A stretch of 64,000 nucleotides of DNA from Flavobacterium sp. LC2016-01 (GCF_009711135.1 NZ_WMIC01000002.1:62001-126000); one strand, 5' to 3'; shown: positions 23,404-33,840, counted from the stretch's first letter. Program-made: numbers and translations. The notes: generated by a model from the letters alone, not told the origin.

Positions 23404-25632
23404 CTATTGTACTAATTCAAAGTCTGCTCTAAGTTTTATATCTGCTGACGAAGCTCCAATCATTACTTCAAAATCACCAGGTTCAGCAACCCATTCTAAT
23501 TTATTGTTATAGAACGAAAGTTTTTCTTTATCAATTGTAAATTCGATTGTTTTAGATTCTCCTGCATTTAATTTCACTTTTTGGAAATCTCTTAATTCTA
23601 AAACTGGTCTAACAACAGATCCGAATTTATCTTTCAAATACAATTGCACTACTTCTTCTCCAGCCACTTTTCCAACATTTGATAATTGGAAAGAAACTTT
23701 AATTGTTTCGTTGCTTTTGATTTTTGCAGAAGATAATTTCAAACCTGAATAATCGAATTTTGTATAACTCAAACCGTACCCAAATGGGAATTTAGGTGAG
23801 TTTTTTAAATCAATATAGGCTGAAACATAATTTTTTGAATCTTCATTTTTAGCTGGTCTTCCAGTGCTGAAATGATTATAGTAAATTGGCACTTGACCAA
23901 CTTCTCTTGGGAAAGTCATAGGTAATTTTCCAGACGGATTATAATCTCCAAATAGAACATTTGCAATTGCATTTCCAGCCTCTGTACCTAACCACCATGT
24001 GTAAACAATTGCCGGAACATTATCTGCTGTCCAGTTAAAAATTAGCGGTCGACCTGCATTTACCAAAACCACAACCGGTTTTCCTGTCGCCTGAATCGCT
24101 TTTACTAAATCTTCCTGAACACCTGGCAAATGTAAATCGCTTCGGCTTTTTGCTTCACCGCTCATGTCGCGTCTTTCACCAATACTTAAAATAACTACAT
24201 CAGCTTGTTTTGCAGTTTCTACTGCTTCGGCAAAACCATCTTTATTATCTCCGTCAACTTCACAGCCTTTAGCATAAAGCAATTTGGTATTTTTACCTAC
24301 TTTATTCTGCAAACCATCCCATTGCGAAACAACCCATTTGTCATAATCAACATCTGGTAATTCAACAGACCAAAATCCCATATTGGCTTTGTATTCTTTT
24401 ACCATTGGTCCAATGAATGCAATTGTTTTTAAGTTTTTAGAAAGCGGTAAAGTCTGGTTATCATTCTTTAATAAAACAATACTTTTCTGTGCTACTTCAA
24501 GTGCTGCTTTTCTGTTTTCTGGATTGTTTAAAACTTTCTCAGCTCTTTTATCATCTGAATATTTGTAAGGATCATCAAATAAGCCTAACTCATATTTTTT
24601 ACGAAGAATACGTTTTACCGCATCGTCAATCAAATCAATAGAAACTCTTCCTTCTTTTACTAACTCTGCTAAATTCTTACGGTATGCATTACTTTCCATG
24701 TCCATATCGCTTCCTGCAGTAATTGCAGAATAGGCAGCTTCTTTAAGGTCTTTTGAGTAACCGTGCGCTACCATCTCTCCAATTGATCCCCAGTCAGAAA
24801 CTACGAAACCTTGAAAATTCCATTTTCCTTTTAGAATATCGCGCTGTAAATGTGCATTTCCTGTTGCTGGAACTCCGTTTAAATCATTAAATGAATTCAT
24901 AAAAGTAGCTGCACCAGCATCTAAAGCCGATTTAAAAGGAGGCAAATAGGTTTCAAGCAGCATTCTTTCGCTCATATCAACAGAGTTATAATCTCTTCCA
25001 CCAACACCTGCGCCATAAGCTGCAAAGTGTTTTACGCAAGCCATAACCGAGTTTAAATCGCCTAATTTATTTCCTTGAAAACCTTTTACACGCGCATAAG
25101 CAATTTTAGACCCTAAGTAAGTATCTTCTCCGGCGCCTTCCATAACTCTTCCCCATCTTGGGTCACGCCCAATATCAACCATTGGAGCAAATGTCCAGTG
25201 AATACCGCTTGCTGATGCTTCAGTTGCCGCAACTCTTGCTGCCAATTCTATAGCTGGCAAATCCCAGCTCGCGGCCTCAGCTAACGGAATTGGAAATGTT
25301 GTTTTGTAACCGTGAATAACATCCTGACCAAACAACAACGGAATTTTCAAACGTGACTGCATCGCCAATTCCTGATATTGTCTGGTATATTTTGTTCCAA
25401 TGATATTCAGCATCGAACCTATTAAACCTTGTTTAATCTCCGATTGTTTATTTGGGTTTATGGTTATTGGACCTGTCGCCTGATTATCGCCAGTATATTG
25501 ATTAAGCTGACCTATTTTTTCTTCAATAGTCATTTTTTTCAACAGATCATTCACTTTTTGATCTATTGTCTGCTGTTGTGCCACCGCAAAAAACGAGGCC
25601 ATCAACAAGGCAAATGTGGTTAATTTCTTCAT
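23404..25632 (-). CDS. bglX: GH3 beta-glucosidase, exported
   Basis: 742 residues from the ATG at 25632 (MKKLTTFALL); an earlier ATG overlaps the upstream GH30 gene. Signal peptide 1-19, no lipobox. GH3 N-domain with nucleophile Asp280 in GFVVSDWGS, motifs FAPMVDIGRDPRWGR and KHFAAYG, then the alpha/beta sandwich domain and a fibronectin III-like end. Length and motifs match BglX, which releases glucose from short beta-glucosides in the periplasm. It is the last gene of the PUL, suited to finishing oligosaccharides produced by the surface enzymes. Confidence 0.95.
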   Translation of the reverse strand: MKKLTTFALLMASFFAVAQQQTIDQKVNDLLKKMTIEEKIGQLNQYTGDNQATGPITINPNKQSEIKQGLIGSMLNIIGTKYTRQYQELAMQSRLKIPLLFGQDVIHGYKTTFPIPLAEAASWDLPAIELAARVAATEASASGIHWTFAPMVDIGRDPRWGRVMEGAGEDTYLGSKIAYARVKGFQGNKLGDLNSVMACVKHFAAYGAGVGGRDYNSVDMSERMLLETYLPPFKSALDAGAATFMNSFNDLNGVPATGNAHLQRDILKGKWNFQGFVVSDWGSIGEMVAHGYSKDLKEAAYSAITAGSDMDMESNAYRKNLAELVKEGRVSIDLIDDAVKRILRKKYELGLFDDPYKYSDDKRAEKVLNNPENRKAALEVAQKSIVLLKNDNQTLPLSKNLKTIAFIGPMVKEYKANMGFWSVELPDVDYDKWVVSQWDGLQNKVGKNTKLLYAKGCEVDGDNKDGFAEAVETAKQADVVILSIGERRDMSGEAKSRSDLHLPGVQEDLVKAIQATGKPVVVLVNAGRPLIFNWTADNVPAIVYTWWLGTEAGNAIANVLFGDYNPSGKLPMTFPREVGQVPIYYNHFSTGRPAKNEDSKNYVSAYIDLKNSPKFPFGYGLSYTKFDYSGLKLSSAKIKSNETIKVSFQLSNVGKVAGEEVVQLYLKDKFGSVVRPVLELRDFQKVKLNAGESKTIEFTIDKEKLSFYNNKLEWVAEPGDFEVMIGASSADIKLRADFELVQ

Positions 25633-25646
25633 GAATTTAATTTTGA

Positions 25647-27071
25647 TTACCAAACGTAAGTTGCTACTGCACCAGCATTTAAAGTAGTTGAAATTTGTTT
25701 TTGATTGTATTTGATATTGAATGTTTCTGCTGTAGTTCCGTCATTTTCAACAATTACAACAATTTGTCCTGATGGCGTTTTGAAAGCAACGTTATGTAAA
25801 TTCCCAGCAATATTACTTCCAATTCTTACTGATCCTTCAGGAACAAATTTTGAAGCGTGTCCAATAATATAATAACCTACTTCTCTTTTAATATTCTGAT
25901 TTTGATCAATCATTAGCGCACCTTTACAAGTAGAGCATCCTCCTGGCGTGAATGGTTTGTAATATTCGTCATTTGCCAATCCCCATGAAAGTGCATTTTT
26001 ACTCCAATTTCGCATTGAACCAATTACAACATTTTTCACACTCCATTTCAAATCATTTTCAAAACTGCTTTTTGATCCTGTATATTGTTCTGTAAAATAT
26101 AAATCTTTGTTTGGAAACGCATCGTGAACTGTTGTCAAAGCACTAATGTCACCTTCATACAAGTGAAAAGCAGAACCTGTAACAAACGGATACGCTTTTG
26201 CATTTTTTAAAATCGTCAAAGGATATTCTGGCTTATTGCAATTGTGATCGTAAACAATAATCTTCGTTTTAATTCCTGCAACCTTAAATGCTGGTCCTAA
26301 ATTGTTTCCAATAAAATCGGCTTGCTGTTCAGCCAACATTAGCATACTAGGATTATTTCCAGGATGCAAAGGCTCATTTTGAGGCGTAATCGCATCAATT
26401 ACAATGCCCTGCGCTTTCATTGCCTGAATATATTTTACAAAATACTCGGCATAAACCTGATAATATTTTGGCTGTAAACTGCCGCCTTTTGAGCTTCCGT
26501 TATCTTTCATCCAAACCGGAGGCGACCACGGAGAACCCATAATTTTGATTTTAGGATTTATCGCTAAAATTTCTTTTAAAACCGGAACCACATCTTTTAA
26601 ATCTGGACCAAGATTAAAATGTTCCAATTTTAAATCGGTTTGGCCTTCTGGCATATCATCATACGAAAAAACCACTTCATTCAAATCTGAAGCACCAATA
26701 CTGATTCTTAAATAACTTATCCCTACAGCATCATTTTTTCTTGAAAAAAGCTCTTGAAGCAATGCCTCTCTTTTTGCTTTATCCAATTTCAAAATAGTCT
26801 GAGCACTTCCTCCTGTTAAAGAAAATCCAAAACCTTCAATGGTCTGGAATTTTTGTGAAGCGTCAACTACAATGGTCTGATTCGAATTTACATCAGAATT
26901 AAAAACCAAATCTGGCTGTTTTTTCAATTTTGATGTTTCGTCTGTGGTTGTAATCCAAGACTCAGCTTTTCCAGAATTGGAAGCTGTGCTTTTTGAAGAA
27001 CCGCATTTTATTTGAACTGCTATTAAAGGCAGTAAAAGTAAAATTTGAAGTTTTTTGTTGATGTTTTTCAT
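25647..27071 (-). CDS. GH30 lipoprotein glycosidase (fourth GH30, FTEQ type)
   Basis: 474 residues, lipobox Cys23 (IAVQIKC). Catalytic Glu233 lies in TPQNEPLHPGNN (acid/base) and Glu328 in LYFTEQYTG (nucleophile). It is closely similar to the GH30 at 30867-32342, including GFGFSLTGGSA and a CSTCKGAL cysteine pair. GH30 includes beta-1,6-glucanases and glucosylceramidases; the PUL setting favours beta-1,6-glucan. It follows the EEP gene by 2 bases, so the two are tightly coupled. Confidence 0.93.
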   Translation of the reverse strand: MKNINKKLQILLLLPLIAVQIKCGSSKSTASNSGKAESWITTTDETSKLKKQPDLVFNSDVNSNQTIVVDASQKFQTIEGFGFSLTGGSAQTILKLDKAKREALLQELFSRKNDAVGISYLRISIGASDLNEVVFSYDDMPEGQTDLKLEHFNLGPDLKDVVPVLKEILAINPKIKIMGSPWSPPVWMKDNGSSKGGSLQPKYYQVYAEYFVKYIQAMKAQGIVIDAITPQNEPLHPGNNPSMLMLAEQQADFIGNNLGPAFKVAGIKTKIIVYDHNCNKPEYPLTILKNAKAYPFVTGSAFHLYEGDISALTTVHDAFPNKDLYFTEQYTGSKSSFENDLKWSVKNVVIGSMRNWSKNALSWGLANDEYYKPFTPGGCSTCKGALMIDQNQNIKREVGYYIIGHASKFVPEGSVRIGSNIAGNLHNVAFKTPSGQIVVIVENDGTTAETFNIKYNQKQISTTLNAGAVATYVW

Positions 27072-27073
27072 TT

Positions 27074-27913
27074 TTAATCTACTTCTATTAAAACAGGTAA
27101 ATGATCTGAAGGATATTTTAAATCTTTAGAATCACTTAAAACTGCATGTTTATAAATCTTTAGTCCGCTATTTTTTGAAACAAAAATGTAATCAATCAAT
27201 AATGTTACAGGTTTGTCATGTTTAAAATCATTGAATGTTCCAGATGGTCCAAAAGGTTTTTCTATTGAAACCTCTTTCGTATCATCCATTACTTTTTTCA
27301 CCGAAGCAATTTGTTTCGTATCCGGCTCCGAATTAAAATCTCCCATTAAAAAAACAAGATATTTTTTTGCGTTGATTGTTTGAATTTTTGACAAAACAAG
27401 TTCAACACCTTTTACTCTTGCAACCTCTCCCATATGATCCAAATGCAGATTAAAAACATAGAATACTTTTTTAGTTTTTAAATCTTTAAAAAGACCATAC
27501 GTACAAACTCTATTGCAAGCGGCATCCCAGCCTCTTGAAACTTTATCAGGCGTTTCAGACAACCAAAATGTATTTGATTCCTGAACTTTAAAACGATCTT
27601 TTTTATAATAAATCGTGCAGGCTTCTCCTGTTCCACCCTCTTCTCTTCCTACTCCAAATCTGTTATAATTTGGCAAAGCCGAAGCAATATCTGTAACCTG
27701 ATTTGGAGTCGCTTCCTGAACTCCAAAAATATCAGGGCTGTAAAATTGTATCTGTGAAGCAAAATAATCCTTTCGATTTGGCCAAGCATTTTCTCCGTCT
27801 GATGCTACATCTAAACGAATATTATAAGTCATAATTTTTAAATTCTGACCAAAAAATGAGTTACTTGCTAAAAGTAGGAATACTACTAAAATGATTTTAC
27901 TTGTCTTTTTCAT
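27074..27913 (-). CDS. Exported endonuclease/exonuclease/phosphatase-fold protein
   Basis: 279 residues with a signal peptide (1-23). The metal-dependent phosphohydrolase fold is complete: MTYNIRLD (28-35), Glu67 in GVQEAT, FNLHLDH with His157, GDFN with Asp192 and Asn194, and PSDH with Asp270-His271. Relatives cleave nucleic acids, inositol phosphates or sphingomyelin, and no domain here tells which. Sitting between GH16 and GH30 in the PUL, it may remove phosphate-linked groups from the glycan or act on lipid-linked substrates. This is inference. Confidence 0.9.
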   Translation of the reverse strand: MKKTSKIILVVFLLLASNSFFGQNLKIMTYNIRLDVASDGENAWPNRKDYFASQIQFYSPDIFGVQEATPNQVTDIASALPNYNRFGVGREEGGTGEACTIYYKKDRFKVQESNTFWLSETPDKVSRGWDAACNRVCTYGLFKDLKTKKVFYVFNLHLDHMGEVARVKGVELVLSKIQTINAKKYLVFLMGDFNSEPDTKQIASVKKVMDDTKEVSIEKPFGPSGTFNDFKHDKPVTLLIDYIFVSKNSGLKIYKHAVLSDSKDLKYPSDHLPVLIEVD

Positions 27914-27975
27914 ATTTTAAAAAATTTTAATCTGTAAAGCTAGTATTTACGAAGCTTTACAGTTTAAAATTAATG

Positions 27976-29049
27976 TTAATTGTACACTCTGACATAGTCA
28001 ACTTCAAAAGTTGCATTAGTAAAATTCGGATCCACTGTTCCACCAAAATTCCCTCCCATTGCCAGATTTAAAATCAAGAAAAAGTTGGCATTAAATGGTG
28101 ACGAACTCGTGTTTCCATATGTATAAAATAAATTATCATCGACATAAAACTTAATGCTTTGCGGACTCCATTCTGCAGCATAAACATGAAATTCTGTTGC
28201 TGAATTTGGAACTGTTGTTATAGCAGTATCAGGAGTATTCCCTGAACGTCCCGGTGAATGCAGGGAAGAATGATTGACATTTGGATTATTTCCAACCGAT
28301 TCTAAAATATCAACTTCACCGCACGCTGGCCAAGGAGCTGTATCAATATTATCGCCCAACATCCAGAAAGCCGGCCATGTTCCGCCTCCAACTGGCAATT
28401 TCGCACGAACTTCAGCACGTCCGTATTTGAACGAGAATTTTCCTTTTGTAAGCATTCTTGCCGAAGTATAATGGCTTCCCATATATTCTTCTTTAATTGC
28501 TTTAATTTTTAAAATTCCGTTTTCAACAATCACATTTTCAGGGCGAGTGGTATAATATTCTAATTCGTTATTTCCCCAGCCGTTTCCTGTTCCTGTATTG
28601 TAACCCCATTTTGAAGTGTTTGGCGCACCATTTACATCAAATTCGTCAGCCCAAAGTAATTTTCGAGCTACAAAAACATCTACCGAAGTTGTTGTGCTTA
28701 CAAACTGTAATCCGTTATATGCAGAAACTATAATTGGATAATTTTTAGTTCCAGAAGTTGTAAATTCATACGTCAAGTCACCCGCTGTGATATCTTGTGA
28801 CTTATTATCTATCACCACTTTATACGACGTTGCGTTTGATGCCGTAATTGTAAGTTTTACTTTTCCGCTGCCGTCACCGTTAGGTTTATCAGCAGTTTTA
28901 CCAATTACTTCTACCGTAACAGAAAGATTTGAAGGTGCTGTTGCAATAGGCGTCTCATCGCTGGCATCGTTTCCGCTGCTACAAGACTGACTGACAAACA
29001 GCAAGGCTAGCAAAAAACCTGTTTTCTTTATTACATTATATAGTTTCAT
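27976..29049 (-). CDS. GH16 endo-beta-1,3-glucanase (laminarinase-like) lipoprotein
   Basis: 357 residues, lipobox Cys23 followed by SSGNDASDE, an acidic stretch fitting surface export. Residues 35-127 form a beta-sandwich spacer; the GH16 domain (130-357) has the catalytic signature GEVDILES with Glu245, Asp247 and Glu250. The ExDxxE form is the one found in laminarinases and lichenases. It should cut internal beta-1,3 bonds at the cell surface and feed oligosaccharides to SusCD. Confidence 0.95.
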   Translation of the reverse strand: MKLYNVIKKTGFLLALLFVSQSCSSGNDASDETPIATAPSNLSVTVEVIGKTADKPNGDGSGKVKLTITASNATSYKVVIDNKSQDITAGDLTYEFTTSGTKNYPIIVSAYNGLQFVSTTTSVDVFVARKLLWADEFDVNGAPNTSKWGYNTGTGNGWGNNELEYYTTRPENVIVENGILKIKAIKEEYMGSHYTSARMLTKGKFSFKYGRAEVRAKLPVGGGTWPAFWMLGDNIDTAPWPACGEVDILESVGNNPNVNHSSLHSPGRSGNTPDTAITTVPNSATEFHVYAAEWSPQSIKFYVDDNLFYTYGNTSSSPFNANFFLILNLAMGGNFGGTVDPNFTNATFEVDYVRVYN

Positions 29050-29085
29050 TGGTTTTGGTTTTTGGTTAGTTTATAGTTTTAATGC

Positions 29086-30828
29086 TTATTTTTTTGCTTC
29101 AGAAAAATCTAAATAATTCAAATTGAAGCCTCCTTTTTCAAAAACAGCTTTGATTTTATTTGTTCCTGCTTGTAATTCTACTCCAGACAAAACAATCGTT
29201 TTCCATTTGTCATTTCCTCCAGTTGCAGGAAGTACAATTGATTCTGATTTTTTTCCGTCAGCTGTTTCAAAATGCAGTTTTCCTTCTGTTTTTTCACTTG
29301 AATAACGAATCGCAACTTTATATTTATTTTGTTTTTTGACTTCAGATGTAAACTGCAGCCATTCCCCATCTTCAATAAAAGAAACCTGATAACCATTTGA
29401 TCCAGCATCTTTGCAAGACATGATATCTACACCATCGTTTCTCATGGTATTTCCTTTATTCCACTCATCAAATTTTCCAGTTTCAACTCTGTAGTTTATA
29501 AAATCTTTATCAGAATAAGCATATTCGTTTGTTCCTAAATCATATTGCGTTGCGGCAATTTTTCCCGGAATAATATGCTTTTTATACGGTTTTGTGTCGT
29601 TTGTCTGAACTTGTCTGAACATCGCATCGATTACATCTGGCTTAACCGTTACGTTCTCCATTTTGTAATTATCAGCCATTTTCATCAACGTTTTCTTTGC
29701 AAATTCGGGAGTTGGTTTTTGACCTCCATCTTTCCAATATTTCAATAAAACATCGTATTCTGGAATTTTTGTTACCGAAGTTACTCCAGCAATATTCTCG
29801 ATTTTTTTCATTGGCCAAAAAGCCCATCCAATATTGTTTCCTTCTACCAAAGTCAGAACATCCTTAAACCAAACATTTGAATTTTCTCCGCTTTCTCCTA
29901 ACCAAATTGGCACATTGTATTGTTTTCTGTAATCCAACATTTTCTGAATTGAACCTACAGTATTATAGTTCCAATATTTGTGGAAACTTAATGCCATATT
30001 TTCATCCCATAAAGGAAAAATTCCGTTGTAGTTATTACCCCAGCAATTTCCTTCAATAATAACCATATGGTTGGTATCCACTTCGCGAATCGCTTTTGTT
30101 ACGGCAACCAATAAATCTCTCAACGGTCCGTTTGAATTTTCGTCGCAGCCGTTTTTATTGGTTCCGGTAAAGTTCCAGTTTGGCTCATTAATAATATCAT
30201 AAGCACCAATCCAAGGATTATCTCTATAACGAGAAGCCAGTTTTTTCCATAAAGCAATCATTTTTTTCTGATTGGCTTCACTGTTCCAAAGTGATGGTTT
30301 TGTAGTATCGTAATCAGATATCGCAGCGTCATTTCCCTGACCGCCCGGAGCAGCGTGCAAATCTAAAATCAGGTACATTTTATTTTCGGCACACCATTTC
30401 AATAAATTATCGGTCATTGCGAAACCTTCTTCCAAAAAGGTAATTTCACCATTTTTTTCTTCCTGAATTGATGGTGTATATAAATTGTAATGCATTGGAA
30501 GGCGAATCGAGTTGAAGCCCCATTTTGCCAATGAATCAACATCACGTTTTGTAATTCCGTTTGCTTTATAAGCGGCATAAAACTCTTTCGTTCCCTGCTC
30601 GCCAATAACGTCCTGAATTTTTTGCTTAATTTGATATTGCGGACTCGCGAATGGCTGTGTCTGCAGCATGTATCCTTCCTGAACCATCCAGCCGCCAAGA
30701 CCTAGACCTCTTAAAATTATATTTTTGCCGTTTCCGTCAACAATATTTTGTCCGTCTCTATGCAAAAAACCTTGTCCAAATGAAGCAGCAGTCAATAAAA
30801 GCAATGCTCCTGTAATTATTTTTTTCAT
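29086..30828 (-). CDS. GH5 glucanase with C-terminal CBM6-like domain
   Basis: 580 residues, signal peptide 1-19 without lipobox. GH5 TIM barrel (about 25-400) with the acid/base Glu215 in DIINEPNW and the nucleophile Glu312 in IWLGESGEN, plus LHAAPGGQ. Residues about 430-578 form a CBM6-like beta-sandwich (DGEWLQFTSEV, then NLNYLDFSE). GH5 covers many beta-glucan and mannan specificities; LHAAPGGQ and the length are compatible with exo- or endo-beta-1,3/1,6-glucanases. Fifth enzyme of the PUL by order. Confidence 0.92.
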   Translation of the reverse strand: MKKIITGALLLLTAASFGQGFLHRDGQNIVDGNGKNIILRGLGLGGWMVQEGYMLQTQPFASPQYQIKQKIQDVIGEQGTKEFYAAYKANGITKRDVDSLAKWGFNSIRLPMHYNLYTPSIQEEKNGEITFLEEGFAMTDNLLKWCAENKMYLILDLHAAPGGQGNDAAISDYDTTKPSLWNSEANQKKMIALWKKLASRYRDNPWIGAYDIINEPNWNFTGTNKNGCDENSNGPLRDLLVAVTKAIREVDTNHMVIIEGNCWGNNYNGIFPLWDENMALSFHKYWNYNTVGSIQKMLDYRKQYNVPIWLGESGENSNVWFKDVLTLVEGNNIGWAFWPMKKIENIAGVTSVTKIPEYDVLLKYWKDGGQKPTPEFAKKTLMKMADNYKMENVTVKPDVIDAMFRQVQTNDTKPYKKHIIPGKIAATQYDLGTNEYAYSDKDFINYRVETGKFDEWNKGNTMRNDGVDIMSCKDAGSNGYQVSFIEDGEWLQFTSEVKKQNKYKVAIRYSSEKTEGKLHFETADGKKSESIVLPATGGNDKWKTIVLSGVELQAGTNKIKAVFEKGGFNLNYLDFSEAKK

Positions 30829-30866
30829 GCTGAAAACTTGTTATTTCTGTATTCTGAATTGTGTTA

Positions 30867-32342
30867 TTATTTCCAAGTAAATGTTCCTACCGATCCACCA
30901 TCAAGTGTAACGGTAACCCATTTATCATTGAATTTAATATTGAACATTTCCATATCAGCTCCGTCGTTTTCAACAATTAAAACTTTTGAGCCTGTTGGCG
31001 TAATAAAAGCAACATTTTGAAGATTTCCGCTAATATTACTTCCAATTCTAACAGAACCAGCTGGAACAAATTTCGATGCATGAGCAATAATATAATAGGC
31101 AACATTACGCTGAAAAGTTTCACTTGAAGTTACTGTTAAAGCACCCTTGCACATATTACATCCGCCCGAAGTATGAGGTTCGAATGAACCATTATTAGCT
31201 AAATTCCATTCTAATGCATTCTTACTGTAATTTCTCATAGAACCAATCACTACATTTTTAAGATGCCATTTTAAATCGCCTCCAAATTCTCCTGCTGACG
31301 AAGTCCATTGCTCAGTGAAATACACATTTTTAGTTGGAAACGCATTGTACACATTTGAAAGTGCACTAATATCGCCAGCATATAAATGAAATGCTGAACC
31401 ATCTACGAAAGGAAATGCATCGGCGTCAGCCAAAACTTCTTTTGGATAACTTGGTTGATCACAGTTGTGATCGTAAGCAATAATTTTTGTTTTAAGTGCA
31501 GCCGCCTTAAATGCAGGACCTAAACTTGTTTTTATGAAATTTTTCTGCTCTGTTGCAGACATATACATACTTGGGTTATTACCATCATGCAATGGTTCGT
31601 TTTGTGGTGTTACTGCATCAATTGTAATACCTTCCGCTTTCATTTGCTGAATGTATTTCACAAAATATTTAGCGTAAACATCATAATATTTTGTCTGTAA
31701 TTTTCCTCCAATAAAACTGTCTTTATCTTTCATCCAAAGAGGAGCTGACCATGGAGTTGCTAAAATTAAAATCTTAGGATTGATTGCCAGAATTTCTTTC
31801 AAAAGAGCAATTACACCTGCTTTGTCCTTGTCTAAACTAAATTTTGCCAAATCCAAATCCGTTTCACCTGTTGCAAGATCGTCATATGTAAAAGGAGAAG
31901 CATTTAAATCTGAAGCTCCAATACTGATTCTGATGTAACTAATTCCAATTGAAGTTTCGCCTGAACCAAAAAGTTCTTGTAAAAGTGCACTTTTCTTTGG
32001 CGGAGTCATCTGATTGATTACATCGGCACTTCCACCAGTAAGTGTATATCCAAAACCATCAACCGTTTGATATTTTATTGCTTCATCGACTACAATGTTT
32101 GCGAACGTATTATAAGTCGTTCCAAACCCTAATGTTGTACTTTGCTTAGCCAAAAGAACACTTTGATTGCTTTTCGTCAGCCAAAAATCAACGTCATTTG
32201 TTACTGTCACCGGAGGAGTCACAACCGGAGGAGTTACTGGTCCTGGATCTGTAGCGTCATTTGAAGAGGAACATTTTACCTGAGCAAATATTGCCGAAGC
32301 AAAAAATAATGCTTTTATAGTGGTTTTTAAATTGAGGTTCAT
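30867..32342 (-). CDS. GH30 lipoprotein glycosidase (third GH30, FTEQ type)
   Basis: 491 residues from the ATG at 32342 (MNLNLKTTIK); an upstream ATG would overlap the preceding gene. Lipobox Cys24 with SSSNDATD behind it, then a Pro/Val/Thr-rich linker (33-49) that could hold the enzyme away from the surface. Glu249 (TPQNEPLHDG) and Glu344 (VYFTEQWTS) are the catalytic pair. It is the paralog of the GH30 at 25647-27071, sharing NEPLH, FTEQ and the CxxCKGAL motif. Confidence 0.93.
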   Translation of the reverse strand: MNLNLKTTIKALFFASAIFAQVKCSSSNDATDPGPVTPPVVTPPVTVTNDVDFWLTKSNQSVLLAKQSTTLGFGTTYNTFANIVVDEAIKYQTVDGFGYTLTGGSADVINQMTPPKKSALLQELFGSGETSIGISYIRISIGASDLNASPFTYDDLATGETDLDLAKFSLDKDKAGVIALLKEILAINPKILILATPWSAPLWMKDKDSFIGGKLQTKYYDVYAKYFVKYIQQMKAEGITIDAVTPQNEPLHDGNNPSMYMSATEQKNFIKTSLGPAFKAAALKTKIIAYDHNCDQPSYPKEVLADADAFPFVDGSAFHLYAGDISALSNVYNAFPTKNVYFTEQWTSSAGEFGGDLKWHLKNVVIGSMRNYSKNALEWNLANNGSFEPHTSGGCNMCKGALTVTSSETFQRNVAYYIIAHASKFVPAGSVRIGSNISGNLQNVAFITPTGSKVLIVENDGADMEMFNIKFNDKWVTVTLDGGSVGTFTWK

Positions 32343-32370
32343 TTTTATAGTTTTTTTAGTTAATAGTACG

Positions 32371-33840
32371 CTAGTAAACAATCGTTTGAATAGCGTGTGC
32401 AGGGATAGTAATAGTGGTTTTTAAAGTGTTGCTGGTTAAATTGTATACAACATCTTTATCGGATTGGTTCATCACAATAGTGGCGATTTTTCCGTCGGTA
32501 TTTTTAAATGACGTACTTAAAAGGGTTTTATCACTAATGGTCTGTGCTATGCGTTTTGCATTTGCATGAATGAATTTTGAGAAATGCCCAATATAATAAT
32601 ACATTGGCGTGTAGATTAATTCATCTTTTGTAACATCGGCGTGAATTGGCGCAAAACAAAAATTGCCAACATGATTTGGACCTCCGTTTTGATCTAGAAG
32701 AATATTCCAGTCTGTCCAGCCTACTGTTCCGTTATTAAAATCATTAATCATGTTAAGACCGTAACGTTCGGCATTTCCCCAAAACTGAAATCTTGTGGCA
32801 TCAAATTTTTCAATACAGCCTTCTGTAAATAAAAGTCCTTTATTTGGAAAAGCTTTATGAACTTCACCCACAGATTCAAATCTTGGCGGTCCGCCACCCC
32901 AAGTTTCGTACCAGTGAAATCCGATTCCCCATGCAAATTTTGAAACTTCAGAATCAGAGAAAACAAGATTGGCACGTTTTTCAAGCATTTCGCCGCGATT
33001 GTGATCCCAAATAATTACATTTTTTGAGGCAAGTCCTTCTTTTTGCAAAGTTGGTCCGAGGAAATTTTTCAAGAAATCTCTTTCAGCTTCAGGAGTATAA
33101 ATACAAGATTCCCATCTTTGTTTTGCCATTGGCTCATTTTGAATGGTTAATCCCCAAATTGGAATACCTTCTTTTTCGTATGCATTTATAAATTTCACGT
33201 AATAATTAGCCCATGACTGAGCAAATTCCGGCAATAAAACGCCGCCGTGCAAAATATCATTATTGTCTTTCATGAAAGCTGGGGGACTCCACGGACTGAC
33301 AAATAACGTTAGTTTCCCGCCGGCTGTTTCAATTGCTTTCTTTAAAAGTGGAATTCTGTATTTTCGATCGTGGTCAATATTGAAGGTTTTTAATTCCTTG
33401 TCACCTTCAGCAATATAAGTATAACTGTCGCTGCTAAAATCACAGCTATGGATGTTGGTTCTGGCTAATGAATAACCAATTCCTTTGTTTTTGTCGTAGT
33501 AAGCGTCTAGAAATTCCTGTTGTTTTTTTGGAGATAATTTGGCAAAAACTTCAGCACTTGCATCTGTAATTGCACCTCCAATTCCAAGGAAAGTCTGATC
33601 TGTATGTTCAGGATCTACATTGATAGAAACTGATGAAATTGTTTGTTGTGTAGTGTTGTTCGAAATTAAATTATTCGATAATGATAATTTAAAATTGGTG
33701 TTTTCGGCTGTAGTGTAAACCGCTATTTTTTTATTTGATTTGGAACCAGAAACCGCAGAAGCATCTGCAATTTTTGATGAATTACAACTAAATTGCAGTA
33801 ATAGTATTGGGACGATTAAAATGCTGCTTATGGCTTTCAT
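32371..33840 (-). CDS. GH30 lipoprotein glycosidase (second GH30, FTEG type)
   Basis: 489 residues, lipobox Cys19 (LLLQFSC). Catalytic Glu236 in TIQNEPMAKQRWESC and Glu340 in LLFTEGC. Highly similar along its length to the adjacent GH30 at 33931-35382 (shared GIGGAITDASAE, GFHWYE, WTDWNILLDQNGGPNH), so the pair arose by tandem duplication. This copy gained or kept a lipid anchor while its neighbour is soluble. Confidence 0.94.
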   Translation of the reverse strand: MKAISSILIVPILLLQFSCNSSKIADASAVSGSKSNKKIAVYTTAENTNFKLSLSNNLISNNTTQQTISSVSINVDPEHTDQTFLGIGGAITDASAEVFAKLSPKKQQEFLDAYYDKNKGIGYSLARTNIHSCDFSSDSYTYIAEGDKELKTFNIDHDRKYRIPLLKKAIETAGGKLTLFVSPWSPPAFMKDNNDILHGGVLLPEFAQSWANYYVKFINAYEKEGIPIWGLTIQNEPMAKQRWESCIYTPEAERDFLKNFLGPTLQKEGLASKNVIIWDHNRGEMLEKRANLVFSDSEVSKFAWGIGFHWYETWGGGPPRFESVGEVHKAFPNKGLLFTEGCIEKFDATRFQFWGNAERYGLNMINDFNNGTVGWTDWNILLDQNGGPNHVGNFCFAPIHADVTKDELIYTPMYYYIGHFSKFIHANAKRIAQTISDKTLLSTSFKNTDGKIATIVMNQSDKDVVYNLTSNTLKTTITIPAHAIQTIVY

